DNA from: CBFFRJ01 sp051486985
Lineage (GTDB): Bacteria > Pseudomonadota > Gammaproteobacteria > Enterobacterales > Enterobacteriaceae
Direction: 5' to 3'
Length of the DNA stretch: 64,000 nucleotides
Assembly: GCF_051486985.1 (NCBI RefSeq)
Contig: NZ_JAHVDV010000012.1
Coordinates: 1-64,000, forward strand
A program made the translations under genes and the position numbers. Positions within the stretch are counted from its first letter, which is position 1, and each line of letters starts with the position of its first letter. This document shows positions 34,314 to 43,201 of this stretch, piece after piece. The notes beneath the pieces are model-generated. The model was not told the origin of the DNA and did no database searches. It worked only from the letters and a program-made list of their open reading frames with translations.

Positions 34314-34945
34314 TCAGTCGTATTTTCCTTTTTCTGGCGGACTTCCCGGTACCAGCGTGGGTGATGCTTTTTCGCCCACGTTCTGGTGACCCAGCCTTCC
34401 ACCATGGCGGTAATGGTGCCTTTTACCCACAGGGCAGCATAGATATGCACCATGATAACCACAATTAACCCGACGGCGGCAAACGAATGCAACATGATGG
34501 CAAATCGGATAACCGGAATAGAGAACGCGGGTGCGAAATACGGACGCCACATGATGATGCCGCTCACTAGTAGCAGTACCAACAGAATAATAGCGGCCCA
34601 GAAGACACACTTCTGACCGAAATTATAGCGCCCGGTGTCACCGACTTCCTCGTTGACGACGATCTTATGAATATTCTTCGCCCAAAAGATATCATCCCGA
34701 TTGATTAGGTTGTGGTGCCAGTAGCGGAAAAACATAATGATGAAGGAGGCAAACATCACCACCCCGACAAAGGGGTGCAGAATGCGCGCCAGCTGCGGTG
34801 TGCCGAGAATATGCATCAACCAGTTGAAGGATGGGAAGAAAAACCCCAGCCCGCTCACCGCTGCCAGCACGAAGCAGAAGGCGGTGACCCAGTGGTTAAT
34901 ACGTTCCGGCGCCGTGTAGCGCACGATGGTGTCACGTCTTTTCAT
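34310..34945 (-). CDS. fdoI: Formate dehydrogenase O cytochrome b556 subunit
   Basis: A 211-residue membrane subunit with four helices. It carries the haem-ligating histidines of the NiFe-hydrogenase/formate dehydrogenase cytochrome b family (ERINHWVTAF, HPFVGV, MLHSFAAVGLI, VHIYAALW). It takes electrons from FdoH and reduces the quinone pool. It overlaps fdoH by 4 bp. Confidence 0.97.
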   Translation of the reverse strand: MKRRDTIVRYTAPERINHWVTAFCFVLAAVSGLGFFFPSFNWLMHILGTPQLARILHPFVGVVMFASFIIMFFRYWHHNLINRDDIFWAKNIHKIVVNEEVGDTGRYNFGQKCVFWAAIILLVLLLVSGIIMWRPYFAPAFSIPVIRFAIMLHSFAAVGLIVVIMVHIYAALWVKGTITAMVEGWVTRTWAKKHHPRWYREVRQKKENTTE

Positions 34946-35844
34946 TTGCGCACCTCGTCTTTCTCTTCATGCAGATTATCGTCTTCTTCCTCTGCACGGT
35001 TTGGACCCACACCGACATAGTGGAAGATGCTGGCGGCAAAGGTCGCGGCGAAGCCAACGGCAGCCAGTGGTTTCCAGATACCTTTCCAGAATTTCACGGT
35101 GGCGCTGATTTCCGGGTTTTCCGGCAAGCCGTGGTAAAGCGTCGGCTTGTCAGCATGGTGAAGCACATACATCACGTGCGTTCCCCCTACACCCGCCGGA
35201 TCGTACAGACCGGCATTGTCATAACCACGGGTTTTCAGCTCAGCGACGCGCTCGCCTGCCAGTTCCTTCATATCCTCTTTAGACCCAAAGTGGATAGCGC
35301 CGGTCGGGCAGGTTTTCACGCAGGCCGGTTCCTGCCCGACGGTCACACGGTCTACGCACAGCGTACATTTGTAGACGCGGTTATCGTCCGGGTTCAGTCG
35401 CGGTACATCGAACGGGCAACCAGCGATACAGTAGCCACAACCGATGCACTGCTCTGACTGGAAATCGACAATCCCATTAGCATACTGAATGATAGCCCCT
35501 TCTGACGGGCACGCTTTCAGGCAGCCAGGATCGGCGCAGTGCATACAGCCATCCTTACGAATGAGCCACTCCAGTTTGTCGTTCTGCTCCACTTCTGAGA
35601 ACCGCATCACCGTCCAGGATTTCGCGGTTAAGTCGGCAGGGTTATCGTAAACCCCCACGTTGTGTCCCACTTCATCACGGAGATCGTTCCACTCTGAACA
35701 GGCCACCTGGCAGGCCTTGCAGCCGATGCAGGTGGTGACGTCGATGAGCTTTGCCACTTCCTGTTGATGATCCCGCGCCTGAGGCGCGGGAGTGAAGCCG
35801 TTAGTCGCGGAACGACGGATAATATCTTGAGATTGATAAGCCAT
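34942..35844 (-). CDS. fdoH: Formate dehydrogenase O iron-sulfur subunit
   Basis: A 300-residue electron transfer subunit with four [4Fe-4S] clusters. Cysteine motifs CIGCKACQVAC, CMHCADPGCLKAC, CIGCGYCIAGC and CTLCVDRV...CVKTC are all complete. A single C-terminal membrane helix (AAVGFAATFAASIFHYVGVG) anchors it. It is 12 bp downstream of fdoG and overlaps fdoI. Confidence 0.97.
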   Translation of the reverse strand: MAYQSQDIIRRSATNGFTPAPQARDHQQEVAKLIDVTTCIGCKACQVACSEWNDLRDEVGHNVGVYDNPADLTAKSWTVMRFSEVEQNDKLEWLIRKDGCMHCADPGCLKACPSEGAIIQYANGIVDFQSEQCIGCGYCIAGCPFDVPRLNPDDNRVYKCTLCVDRVTVGQEPACVKTCPTGAIHFGSKEDMKELAGERVAELKTRGYDNAGLYDPAGVGGTHVMYVLHHADKPTLYHGLPENPEISATVKFWKGIWKPLAAVGFAATFAASIFHYVGVGPNRAEEEDDNLHEEKDEVRK

Positions 35845-35856
35845 AAGTCGTCTCCG

Positions 35857-38800
35857 TTACACCTTTTCCACATTCACCAGGAACGCTTTAAACTCCGGCG
35901 TCTGGGTGTTGGCATCGCCAACAAACGGGGTGAGGGTATTGGCGATAAAGCCTTTCTTCGCCACGCCTTCATAGCCCCAGTGAATAGGAATGCCGATGGT
36001 ATCCACATCCTGCCCGTGCACTTTCAATGTGCGAATACGCTTGGTCACCACGGCCTTGGCTTTGATATAGCCACGGTTTGAGGAGACTTTTACGGTGTCG
36101 CCCTGAACAATGCCGAGCTTGCCCGCCAGCTTTTCCCCTATCTCCACAAACTGTTCCGGCTGCGCGATGGCGTTCAGCAACGCGTGTTTCGTCCAGTAGT
36201 GGAAATGTTCGGTCAGACGATAGGTCGTACCGACATACGGGAATTTATCTGCTTTGCCCAGCGCGTCAGCATCGTCCTTGAAGATACGGGCGGCAGGGTT
36301 AGAGATAACGTTTGGATGCAGCGGGTTCGTACCGAGCGGCGTTTCAAAGGGTTCGTAATGTTCCGGGAACGGCCCTTCCGCCATCTTATCGGTAGCAAAC
36401 AGACGCCCCATGCCCTCTGGTTGCATGATAAACGGCCCGACATTACTGCCCGGTGCGGCTGTGCTGTAGTCCGGAATATCCATCCCGCTCCATTTCGCCC
36501 CGTCCCATTTCAGGAGCTGGCGTTTAGGATCCCAGGGTTTACCCTGCGGGTCAGCAGAGGCGCGGTTATAAAGAATGCGGCGGTTGAGCGGCCACGCCCA
36601 CGCCCAGCCCAGGGTGTTACCGAGGCCTGACGGATCGGCGTTATCACGACGCGCCATCTGGTTGCCTTCCGGCGTCCAGCTTCCGGCGAAGATCCAGCAA
36701 CCGCTTGAGGTGGTGCCATCATCGCGCAATTGGGCAAACGAACTGAGCTGCTGACCTTTCTTCACGATCACGGCACCCGTTGCCGGGTCCATCACGTCTG
36801 CAAGGGCCTTGCCGTTGCTCTCCATCGCCACTTCTTCGGAAGCGGGTTCGTGAGGCGTGGTGTAATTCCAGGTCATATTAAGAACCTGTTCCGGATTAGC
36901 ACCGCCTTCTTCGGCATACATTTTACGCAGACGCAGGAAGATGCCCGCCAGAATTTCGCCGTCCGTCACCGCATCGCCCGGCGCATCCTGACCTTTCCAG
37001 TGCCATTGCAGCCAGCGCCCGGAGTTAACGATAGAACCGTTTTCTTCGGCAAAGCAGGTGCAAGGCAGACGGAATACTTCGGTCTGGATTTTTGACGAGT
37101 CCACGTCGTTCGACTCACCGTGGTTTTGCCAGAAGGTGGACGTCTCGGTGTTGAGCGGATCGATGGTTACCAGGAATTTCAGTTTCGACAGCGCTGCGAC
37201 GACCTTATTCTTGTTCGGGAACGACGCTACCGGATTGAAGCCCTGGCAGATATAGCCGTTCACCTGACCTTTGAACATCATGTCGAAATATTGCAGGACG
37301 TCATACCCTTTATCCCACTTCGGCAGCCAGTTGAAGCCCCAGTCATTCTCTTTCGTCGCCTTGTCGCCATAGAAGGCTTTCATGAGCGAGACAAAGAATT
37401 TCGGGTAATTGCTCCAGTAGTTTACCTGGCCTTCAAGCAGCGGTTTGGGCGTGTTCGCTGTCAGATAGGTCTGAAGGTCGCCCTGCTTCTCACTGGGAAG
37501 CGTCATGTAACCGGTCAGGCTTTGCGACAGCAGGCCAAGATCGGTCAGACCCTGAATATTGGAGTGGCCACGCAGGGCGTTGACGCCACCGCCTGCCATA
37601 CCCATATTGCCGAGCAGCAACTGGATCATCGCCATGGTACGGATGTTTTGCGCACCGATGGAGTGTTGCGTCCAGCCCAGTGCATACAGGAACGATGCGG
37701 TTTTGTCGTGAGCGCTGGTTTCTGCGATGTACTCGCACACTTTCAGGAAATCCGCTTTCGGCGTCCCGCAGATGTTTTCAACCATTTCAGGCGTGTAACG
37801 GGAAACGTGCTGTTTCAGCAGATTCCATACACAGCGCGGATGCGTGAGCGTGGTATCCCGTTTCGCGAAGCCCTGTTCGTCCAGCTCATAGTTCCAGCTG
37901 GTTTTGTCATACTTACGTTTGTCAGCGTCATAACCGGTGAACAGGCCATCTTCGAAGCCAAAATCCTCACGCACGATCAGGCTGGCGTTGGTATAAGCCT
38001 CGGTGTATTCACGGTTATATTTTTCGTTAGTCAGCAGGTACAGCAGCACGCCGGAGAGGAAGGCAATATCCGTTCCTGAACGAATGGGCGTGTAAAAGTC
38101 CGCGACTGATGCCGTTCGCGTAAATCGGGGATCGATAACAATTAATTTGGCGCCATTATGGATTTTGGCTTCCATCGCCCAGCGGAATCCCACCGGATGC
38201 GCTTCAGCCGCGTTCCCACCCATCACAACGATGAGGTTGGCGTTTTTCATATCTACCCAGTGGTTGGTCATCGCACCGCGACCAAATGTTGGAGCAAGAC
38301 TTGCTACCGTTGGTCCGTGTCAGACACGCGCCTGGTTATCCACGGCAAGCATGCCGAGGGCGCGGGTAAATTTCTGGGTTAAATAGCCGGTTTCATTACT
38401 GGATGCCGAGGCGCATAACATACCGGTGGAGAGCCAACGGTTAACGGTAGTGCCTTCGGCATTTTGCGCAATGTAGTTAGCATCGCGGTCTTCTTTAATC
38501 AGTTTGGCGATGCGGTCAAAGGCATCATCCCAGGTAATTTTCTGCCATTTATCAGAGCCAGGTGCGCGGTATTCCGGGTATTTCAAACGGCTTTCGGAAT
38601 GCACGAAATCCAACAGACCTGCGCCTTTGGGACAGAGCGCCCCGCGGTTAACCGGATGATCCGGGTCGCCTTCAATATGGATAATGGATGCTTTGGCATT
38701 TTTCGCTCCGTCACCGAGGCTGTACATTAACAGCCCACAGCCAACGGAACAGTATGTGCAGGTGTTTCGGGTTTCACGGGTACGCAGCAGTTTGTACTGC

Positions 38801-38907
38801 CGCGTTTCCGCCAGCGCCACCCCTGGAGCAAAGCCCAGAGCCGCCGCTGTAGTACCTGCCATACCGCCAGCGCAGATCTTAAAGAACTGCCTTCTGCTGA
38901 CCTGCAT
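35857..38907 (-). CDS. fdoG: Formate dehydrogenase O catalytic subunit (selenoprotein)
   Basis: A 1016-residue molybdopterin enzyme oxidising formate at the periplasmic face under aerobic and nitrate-respiring conditions. It begins with a twin-arginine signal (VSRRQFFKICAGG), followed by a [4Fe-4S] motif with CTYCSVGCG. Codon 196 is TGA (38320-38322) in the context ARV-U-HGPT, which is read as selenocysteine; an immediate downstream hairpin fits a bacterial SECIS. The two halves on either side of the TGA form one uninterrupted homologue of E. coli FdoG (1016 residues). It needs bis-MGD, made by MobA, and the sulfurtransferase FdhD encoded divergently. Confidence 0.97.
38283..38322 (-). promoter_or_regulatory. 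Selenocysteine insertion element (SECIS) of fdoG
   Basis: Directly after the TGA codon, the minus strand folds AGCAA-GTC-TTGCT (38293-38305) at the apex of a longer stem. The apical GCAAGUCUUGC resembles the GCAGGUCUGC loop of E. coli fdhF that SelB binds. The spacing of about 15 nt from the TGA is as expected. Confidence 0.8.
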
Positions 38908-39062
38908 GGATTACTCCTTGATTCGACATTGTCACGCGTTGTTATTTACTTTGCGGTCGACGCCGCAAAGGTTCAGAATTGCTGTAAATCCCCTGGTCCA
39001 AAAGGGGTATGCCCCAGAATACCACATTGCGGGTACGCCTGTTTTAATTCGGTTAATACAAC

Positions 39063-39899
39063 GTGAACAAAATCCATACTGAAGAAGACGAAATTGCTAT
39101 GCAGATCACAGGTGCGCGCCAGGTCTCACTCTGGAAACGGGAAGATCTGCAGCATACCCAGCCTGACGTTCTGGCCGAAGAAGTGCCGGTGGCGTTGGTT
39201 TATAACGGCATTTCGCACGTCGTGATGATGGCATCGCCCAAAGAGCTCGAGTGGTTTGCTATTGGGTTTTCCTTATCCGAAGGGATTATTGAGAGCACAT
39301 CAGACATCTATGGCATGGAGGTCGTCCCTTCCTGTAACGGCCTGGAGGTACAGATAGAGTTATCCAGCCGCCGCTTTATGGGATTAAAAGAGCGCCGCCG
39401 TGCGCTGGCCGGGCGAACAGGGTGTGGGGTCTGCGGTGTTGAGCAGCTTAATGACATCGGAAAACCGGTTACGCCGCTTTCTTTTACTCAAACGTTTGAT
39501 CTGGCGAACCTTGATCAGGCTCTCCATCAGCTGACAGATTTTCAACCTGTCGGGACGCGCACGGGATGCACCCATGCCGCCGCCTGGATGTTACCGTCCG
39601 GTCAGCTGATTGCAGGGCATGAAGATGTGGGGCGCCATGTGGCGCTGGATAAACTGCTGGGGCATCGCGCGCACAAAGGAGAGCCCTGGACGCAGGGGGC
39701 GGCGCTGGTCTCCAGTCGGGCGAGTTATGAAATGGTGCAGAAAGCGGCGATGTGTGGCGTGGAAATTCTCTTTGCCGTCTCCGCAGCAACCACGCTGGCG
39801 GTTGAGGTTGCTGAACGCTGCAACCTGACGCTGGTGGGGTTTAGCAAACCGGGCAGGGCGACGGTTTACACGCATCCCCGGCGTTTAATTGCAGGTTGA
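39063..39899 (+). CDS. fdhD: Formate dehydrogenase sulfurtransferase FdhD
   Basis: A 278-residue protein that moves sulfur from IscS to the molybdenum cofactor of formate dehydrogenases. The key cysteines are in GRTGCGVCGVEQL near residue 122. It starts with GTG at 39063, giving nearly the same length as E. coli FdhD (277); an ATG at 39099 with a purine-rich stretch before it is an alternative that would lose twelve residues. It is divergent from the fdo operon it serves. Confidence 0.95.
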   Translation: MNKIHTEEDEIAMQITGARQVSLWKREDLQHTQPDVLAEEVPVALVYNGISHVVMMASPKELEWFAIGFSLSEGIIESTSDIYGMEVVPSCNGLEVQIELSSRRFMGLKERRRALAGRTGCGVCGVEQLNDIGKPVTPLSFTQTFDLANLDQALHQLTDFQPVGTRTGCTHAAAWMLPSGQLIAGHEDVGRHVALDKLLGHRAHKGEPWTQGAALVSSRASYEMVQKAAMCGVEILFAVSAATTLAVEVAERCNLTLVGFSKPGRATVYTHPRRLIAG

Positions 39900-39943
39900 T
39901 GAGTTAGTCAATAATTTTGACAATTAAAAGCAAAACCTTCCGC

Positions 39944-40238
39944 TTTTTGTTGATGGGGTAGAGGTCTATTATCTATTCCATCGAGGCACGGTGCCTCACC
40001 CAAACAAATAACCTGAAGGATTTACATCATGAAAAGCATCAAAACTTTCGTTGCAGTTATCGCCCTTGCTACTTCTTTTGGTTCTTTCGCGGCACAAACC
40101 GTTACCGCAACCGGTTCAACAATGGATGGTGCGGAAGCCAAAATCGCCGCTCAGGCTCAGCAGGCGGGTGCGTCTTACCACATCACTGAAGCTTTCACCG
40201 GTGACCGTGTACATATGACCGCCCAATTGACCAAGTAA
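39944..40238 (+). repeat. Duplicated segment, copy 1
   Basis: Promoter-proximal sequence and the whole DUF1471 gene are repeated at 41130-41423. Shared blocks include GGTCTATTAT, CATCGAGGC(A/G)CGGTGCCT and the identical ATCATGAAAAGCATCAAAAC across the start codon. The duplication thus covers the leader as well as the coding region. Confidence 0.8.
40029..40238 (+). CDS. BhsA/YdgH-like small secreted protein (DUF1471), copy 1
   Basis: A 69-residue periplasmic protein. Residues 1-22 (MKSIKTFVAVIALATSFGSF) are a Sec signal peptide cleaved at FAA-QT. The mature part, about 47 residues, holds the DUF1471 fold seen in YdgH, BhsA and McbA (AEAKIAAQAQQAGASYHITEAF). Relatives respond to stress, acid or envelope damage. 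A close copy lies at 41211 (first 28 residues identical). A strong ribosome site AAGGA precedes the ATG and a terminator follows. Confidence 0.85.
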   Translation: MKSIKTFVAVIALATSFGSFAAQTVTATGSTMDGAEAKIAAQAQQAGASYHITEAFTGDRVHMTAQLTK

Positions 40239-40257
40239 AAATCAGTACTGTCGAAAG

Positions 40258-40278
40258 AGCGCCTGCGGGCGCTTTTTT
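40258..40278 (+). terminator. Terminator after DUF1471 copy 1
   Basis: AGCGCC-TGC-GGGCGCT followed by six T lies 20 nt after the stop codon. Confidence 0.85.
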
Positions 40279-40329
40279 CGTTTTTGTAATGTCCGAAATC
40301 CACACTACTTTTTCAAACGGGAAAGGTTT

Positions 40330-40602
40330 TTAGGGTGTTGATAATTTGAGGCTTATTTCCAAAAGAAACAGGAGCTTCAACGCGATGCCTGATGGAACTC
40401 TACGCTGCTGTTCCCAGCTGCGAACAAGATCCACGCTTAGACCAATCGCATCCGCGAATTCAGCGTGTTTCATACCTGCATTTTTTCGAATGGCTTTAAC
40501 ATCAGGCAGAATATGACGATGAATATTTTCGGGTGCTGGAATTATCTGGCCTTTCTCAATGGCCACCATCTCTTCCAGGCTGGTCACAAGATCTGCAAAC
40601 AA
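40330..40602 (-). CDS. HTH-type antitoxin, decayed-pair member
   Basis: A 90-residue XRE-family protein related to NadS antitoxins and to the one at 33056. The HTH region runs KAIRKNAGMKHAEFADAIGL and SVDLVRSWEQQRRVPSGIAL. It lies 60 bp after its toxin on the minus strand, a wider gap than normal for coupled pairs. Base composition is lower in GC than its neighbours, in line with acquisition. It seems intact as a reading frame. Confidence 0.75.
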   Translation of the reverse strand: MFADLVTSLEEMVAIEKGQIIPAPENIHRHILPDVKAIRKNAGMKHAEFADAIGLSVDLVRSWEQQRRVPSGIALKLLFLLEISLKLSTP

Positions 40603-40662
40603 TGTTTTATCCCGTTTTCTTTCCTCATAAGGAAGGCCGGGTACCCCTCAGGGCAATACCCC

Positions 40663-40944
40663 TTATTCCCGGAGCTGAGACCGTGTTTTCAAAATTGCTT
40701 TCTCAGCCTCGTTTAACTCATCTTTTACGTTTTTCGGGTATATGAGTATCAGGTAAATTCTCTCACTCGCTAATTTAACGTAGTAGCTAACCCTCACTCC
40801 CCCTCGCTTTCCTGTGCCTGGACGGGTCCAGCAGATCTTTTTACACCCACCAGTATGTCCAGTCACATCACCCCGTTCATATGCTTCCTGCAAATAGCTC
40901 TGAAGCGCCTGAAATTCATCATCCTGCATCAGGCTTCTCTTCAT
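40663..40944 (-). pseudogene. RelE/HigB-type toxin, probably 5'-truncated or frameshifted
   Basis: A 93-residue frame with the toxin core TGGCKKICWTRPGTGKRGGV, matching the toxin at 32744. It lacks the N-terminal strand found there. That strand seems to persist just upstream in another frame: from ATG 40994 the minus strand reads MTGHLTGAVFVLPTEAR, which joins the present frame after a one-base shift near 40945. The open frame could still start at ATG 40944. Activity is doubtful; if the upstream segment is chance, this is simply a short variant. Confidence 0.6.
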
Positions 40945-41129
40945 CGCGCTTCAGTCGGCAATACGAAAACTGCGCCTGTTAGATGTCCTGTCATTGCAAA
41001 CGGTGTCGTCTCAGGAACCGTGTGCAAACGACTGTATTTGAAAAGTGGTTGCAGCCAGTCTGGCAGGTACTATTAATCTAAAAATTAATTCAATAAAATT
41101 GAATGATAAATGCAAATCATTCCACTTTC

Positions 41130-41423
41130 AGTTGAGGGTTAACAGGTCTATTATTTATTTCATCGAGGCGCGGTGCCTTAATTAAACAAACTTACTAAAG
41201 GATACATATCATGAAAAGCATCAAAACTTTTGTTGCAGTTATCGCTCTGGCTACTTCTTTCGGTTCTTTCGCGGCTCAAACTGTGACCGCAACGGATACC
41301 ACTCTTTCTGGCGCAGAAGCCAAAATCGCCGCTCAGGCACAGCAGGCCGGCGCAGCCTCTTACCAGATTACCGAAGCCTTCTCTGGCAACCAGGTTCACA
41401 TGACCGCTGAACTTAGCAAATAA
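41130..41423 (+). repeat. Duplicated segment, copy 2
   Basis: The second copy of the leader plus DUF1471 gene described at 39944-40238. The 2-bp and small-indel differences in the leader and the different 3' ends show that the copies have begun to diverge. Confidence 0.8.
41211..41423 (+). CDS. BhsA/YdgH-like small secreted protein (DUF1471), copy 2
   Basis: A 70-residue paralogue of the gene at 40029. The signal peptide is identical (cut after SFA-A), while the mature C-terminal part differs (GAASYQITEAFSGNQVHM against GA-SYHITEAFTGDRVHM). One extra alanine explains the length difference. The AAAGGATA ribosome site lies 8 nt before ATG. Stress-related function is inferred only from the family. 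Confidence 0.85.
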   Translation: MKSIKTFVAVIALATSFGSFAAQTVTATDTTLSGAEAKIAAQAQQAGAASYQITEAFSGNQVHMTAELSK

Positions 41424-41440
41424 GTTGTCCCGCACTGCCG

Positions 41441-41472
41441 CTGTCCCTTGCTCTTCGGAGCGGGGACAGGTT
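41441..41472. terminator. Terminator between DUF1471 copy 2 and azlD
   Basis: CTGTCC...GCTC-TTCG-GAGC...GGACAG is a long interrupted stem closed by a TTCG loop and followed by TTCTTT. It lies between convergent genes. Confidence 0.7.
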
Positions 41473-41502
41473 CTTTCCCATCCGGCTCTTTACACTCTCC
41501 CT

Positions 41503-41826
41503 TTATTGCACGCCCGCCAGACGCAACAGCGCCGTTACCACCGCGGCGGAAATAATCACCACAATTAACGGCATCTTGCGCCAGGCAAGAAACAGGGCAA
41601 ACAGCACGCCCAGCACCCGCGCCATTCCGGCAAAATGTTCACCTTCATACAGCGTTGCCGCCAGCGCCACGGCAAACAGCAGGGTGGTAGCCGCATCCGA
41701 GAGCAGCGCCTGCGCGCGCTCCGACAGGGCCAGCTTACTGCCGAGCTTCGCCCCCCCCAGCCGCATCAGATAAGTGCCCGCCGATAAAATCGCAATGCCA
41801 CCAATGATGAGCGTCGTGTTCGCCAT
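41503..41826 (-). CDS. AzlD-type branched-chain amino acid transport subunit
   Basis: A 107-residue membrane protein with about three to four helices, of the AzlD family. With AzlC-type partners such proteins export branched-chain amino acids or their analogues. It shows TYLMRLGGAKLG near the N-terminus, the common AzlD motif around an Arg. It is adjacent to the azlC-like gene; start and stop codons share the base at 41826. Confidence 0.88.
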   Translation of the reverse strand: MANTTLIIGGIAILSAGTYLMRLGGAKLGSKLALSERAQALLSDAATTLLFAVALAATLYEGEHFAGMARVLGVLFALFLAWRKMPLIVVIISAAVVTALLRLAGVQ

Positions 41827-42488
41827 TATTTCTTCCTCGCGAGCAGACCAAGTAAAGAGAGCAGCACCGGCAGCCCCACCGGCGTAAAGGGCACCGCCGC
41901 CAGCGAGATAACCGCCCCGCTGGCGGCGCGAATCAGCGTGGTTCGCTTCTTCAGTGCGGGTAGCACCAGTGCCAGTAAAATGGCGGGGAAGACCGCATCC
42001 AGGCCGATAGTTTCCGGCGCGGGCAACAGTTTTCCGACTCCGGCACCGACCAGCACCCCCGCCGGCCAGAACAGAGCCACACCCAAACCGCAGAGCCAGT
42101 AAGCCGCTTTGCGCTGTTCTGGCGTAGGCTGGGATAAACCAAACACCACGCTTTCATCGTTCATGATGTGGCAGCCTAAAAAGCCTGCCGCACGGCTGCC
42201 GACCAGTTCACGCACCGTCACCCCAAACGGCAGATGGCGGGCATTTACCAGCAAACCGGCTACTGCGGCAGCCAGCGGATTGCCGCCGCTGGCCACAATC
42301 CCGATAAACATAAACTCGGAAGCACCGGCGAGTACCAGCACGGAGAGGGTAAGGGGCACCCAGAGCGGAAAACCGTAGGCCATCGCCAGCGATCCATAGG
42401 AGACGCCCACCACGCCAACGGCGAGGCAAACGAGGAAAATGGCCCTGATCGTGTCGTTTGTGAGACTTGAAAAGTGATATCTGAACAT
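41826..42488 (-). CDS. AzlC family branched-chain amino acid exporter
   Basis: A 220-residue integral membrane protein with the AzlC signatures GVSYGSLA, LVLAGASEFMFIGI and LLVNARHLPFGV. It forms a two-component exporter with the AzlD-type protein downstream. E. coli YgaZ/YgaH is the best studied pair, exporting valine. The gene is divergent from an XRE-cupin regulator, which probably controls it. Confidence 0.9.
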   Translation of the reverse strand: MFRYHFSSLTNDTIRAIFLVCLAVGVVGVSYGSLAMAYGFPLWVPLTLSVLVLAGASEFMFIGIVASGGNPLAAAVAGLLVNARHLPFGVTVRELVGSRAAGFLGCHIMNDESVVFGLSQPTPEQRKAAYWLCGLGVALFWPAGVLVGAGVGKLLPAPETIGLDAVFPAILLALVLPALKKRTTLIRAASGAVISLAAVPFTPVGLPVLLSLLGLLARKK

Positions 42489-42517
42489 AGGTTTTTTAGC
42501 TATATCGAACGAGAATC

Positions 42518-42577
42518 CATTATAATGAACACACTAAAATCGTTTTTCAAGAAGAACGATTCGTTCATTATAACGAA
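42518..42577. promoter_or_regulatory. Divergent operator between azlC and its regulator
   Basis: Two related palindromic motifs lie 104 bp apart from start to start of the two genes: CATTATAATG (42518-42527) and TTCGTTCATTATAACGAA (42560-42577). Both contain TATAAT-like hexamers, the first on the plus strand and the second on the minus strand, so a repressor bound here would cover both promoters. Confidence 0.55.
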
Positions 42578-42592
42578 CAATGGAGCCGTGTC

Positions 42593-43141
42593 ATGACACA
42601 GCCTATTAGCGTGATTGCCAAAAGTCTGGTGCGGGAGCGCCTGAGAACCGGGCTGTCGTTGGCGGAGATCGCCCGCCGTGCCGGGATTGCGAAATCGACG
42701 CTTTCGCAGCTTGAGGCCGGGAACGGTAATCCTAGCCTGGAAACGTTATGGTCGCTTTGTGTGGCACTGGATATTCCCTTCGCCCGTTTGCTGGAGCCGC
42801 AGGCCAACAAGACGCAGGTGATCCGTCGCGGCGAAGGGACGAAAGTGGTCGCGGAACTGGCGCATTATCAGGCCACCTTGCTGGCTACCTGCCCGCCGGG
42901 TGCGCGGCGCGACCTCTATTTTCTGGACGCACAGCCCGGAGCCGATCGCATTTCGCAGCCGCACCCGCCAGGTTCCGTTGAGCACATTATTGTGACCCGG
43001 GGTCGGGCGATAGTGGGGCTGATGGAATCGCCGGAAGAACTCAGCGCAGGGGATTACATCTGTTACCCTGCCGATCTTGAGCATATTTTTAAGGCGCTGG
43101 AGCCTGACACCCAGGCCATTCTGGTCGCAGAACAGAATTAA
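42593..43141 (+). CDS. XRE-cupin transcriptional regulator
   Basis: A 182-residue regulator with an N-terminal lambda-repressor-like helix-turn-helix (SLAEIARRAGIAKSTLSQLEAG) and a C-terminal cupin sensor domain ending DYICYPADLEHIFKAL. Such proteins often repress adjacent amino acid exporters or polyamine genes. It is divergent from azlC and 60 bp ahead of the LacI-type regulator, which may share its transcript. Ligand not known. Confidence 0.85.
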   Translation: MTQPISVIAKSLVRERLRTGLSLAEIARRAGIAKSTLSQLEAGNGNPSLETLWSLCVALDIPFARLLEPQANKTQVIRRGEGTKVVAELAHYQATLLATCPPGARRDLYFLDAQPGADRISQPHPPGSVEHIIVTRGRAIVGLMESPEELSAGDYICYPADLEHIFKALEPDTQAILVAEQN

Positions 43142-43201
43142 GCCACCGCACCGCATGCCCGCTGGACGGGAACAGCTGCGCTGACAAAGACAGGGTAAGG
43201 T

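Noticed and set aside
37120..38079. Plus-strand frame of 319 codons opposite fdoG
   Set aside because: It lies wholly within the antisense of conserved fdoG sequence and has no family character.
35857..38907. fdoG as two separate genes or a pseudogene split by a stop
   Set aside because: The break is a TGA in the known selenocysteine context with a SECIS-like hairpin, and both halves align to one enzyme.
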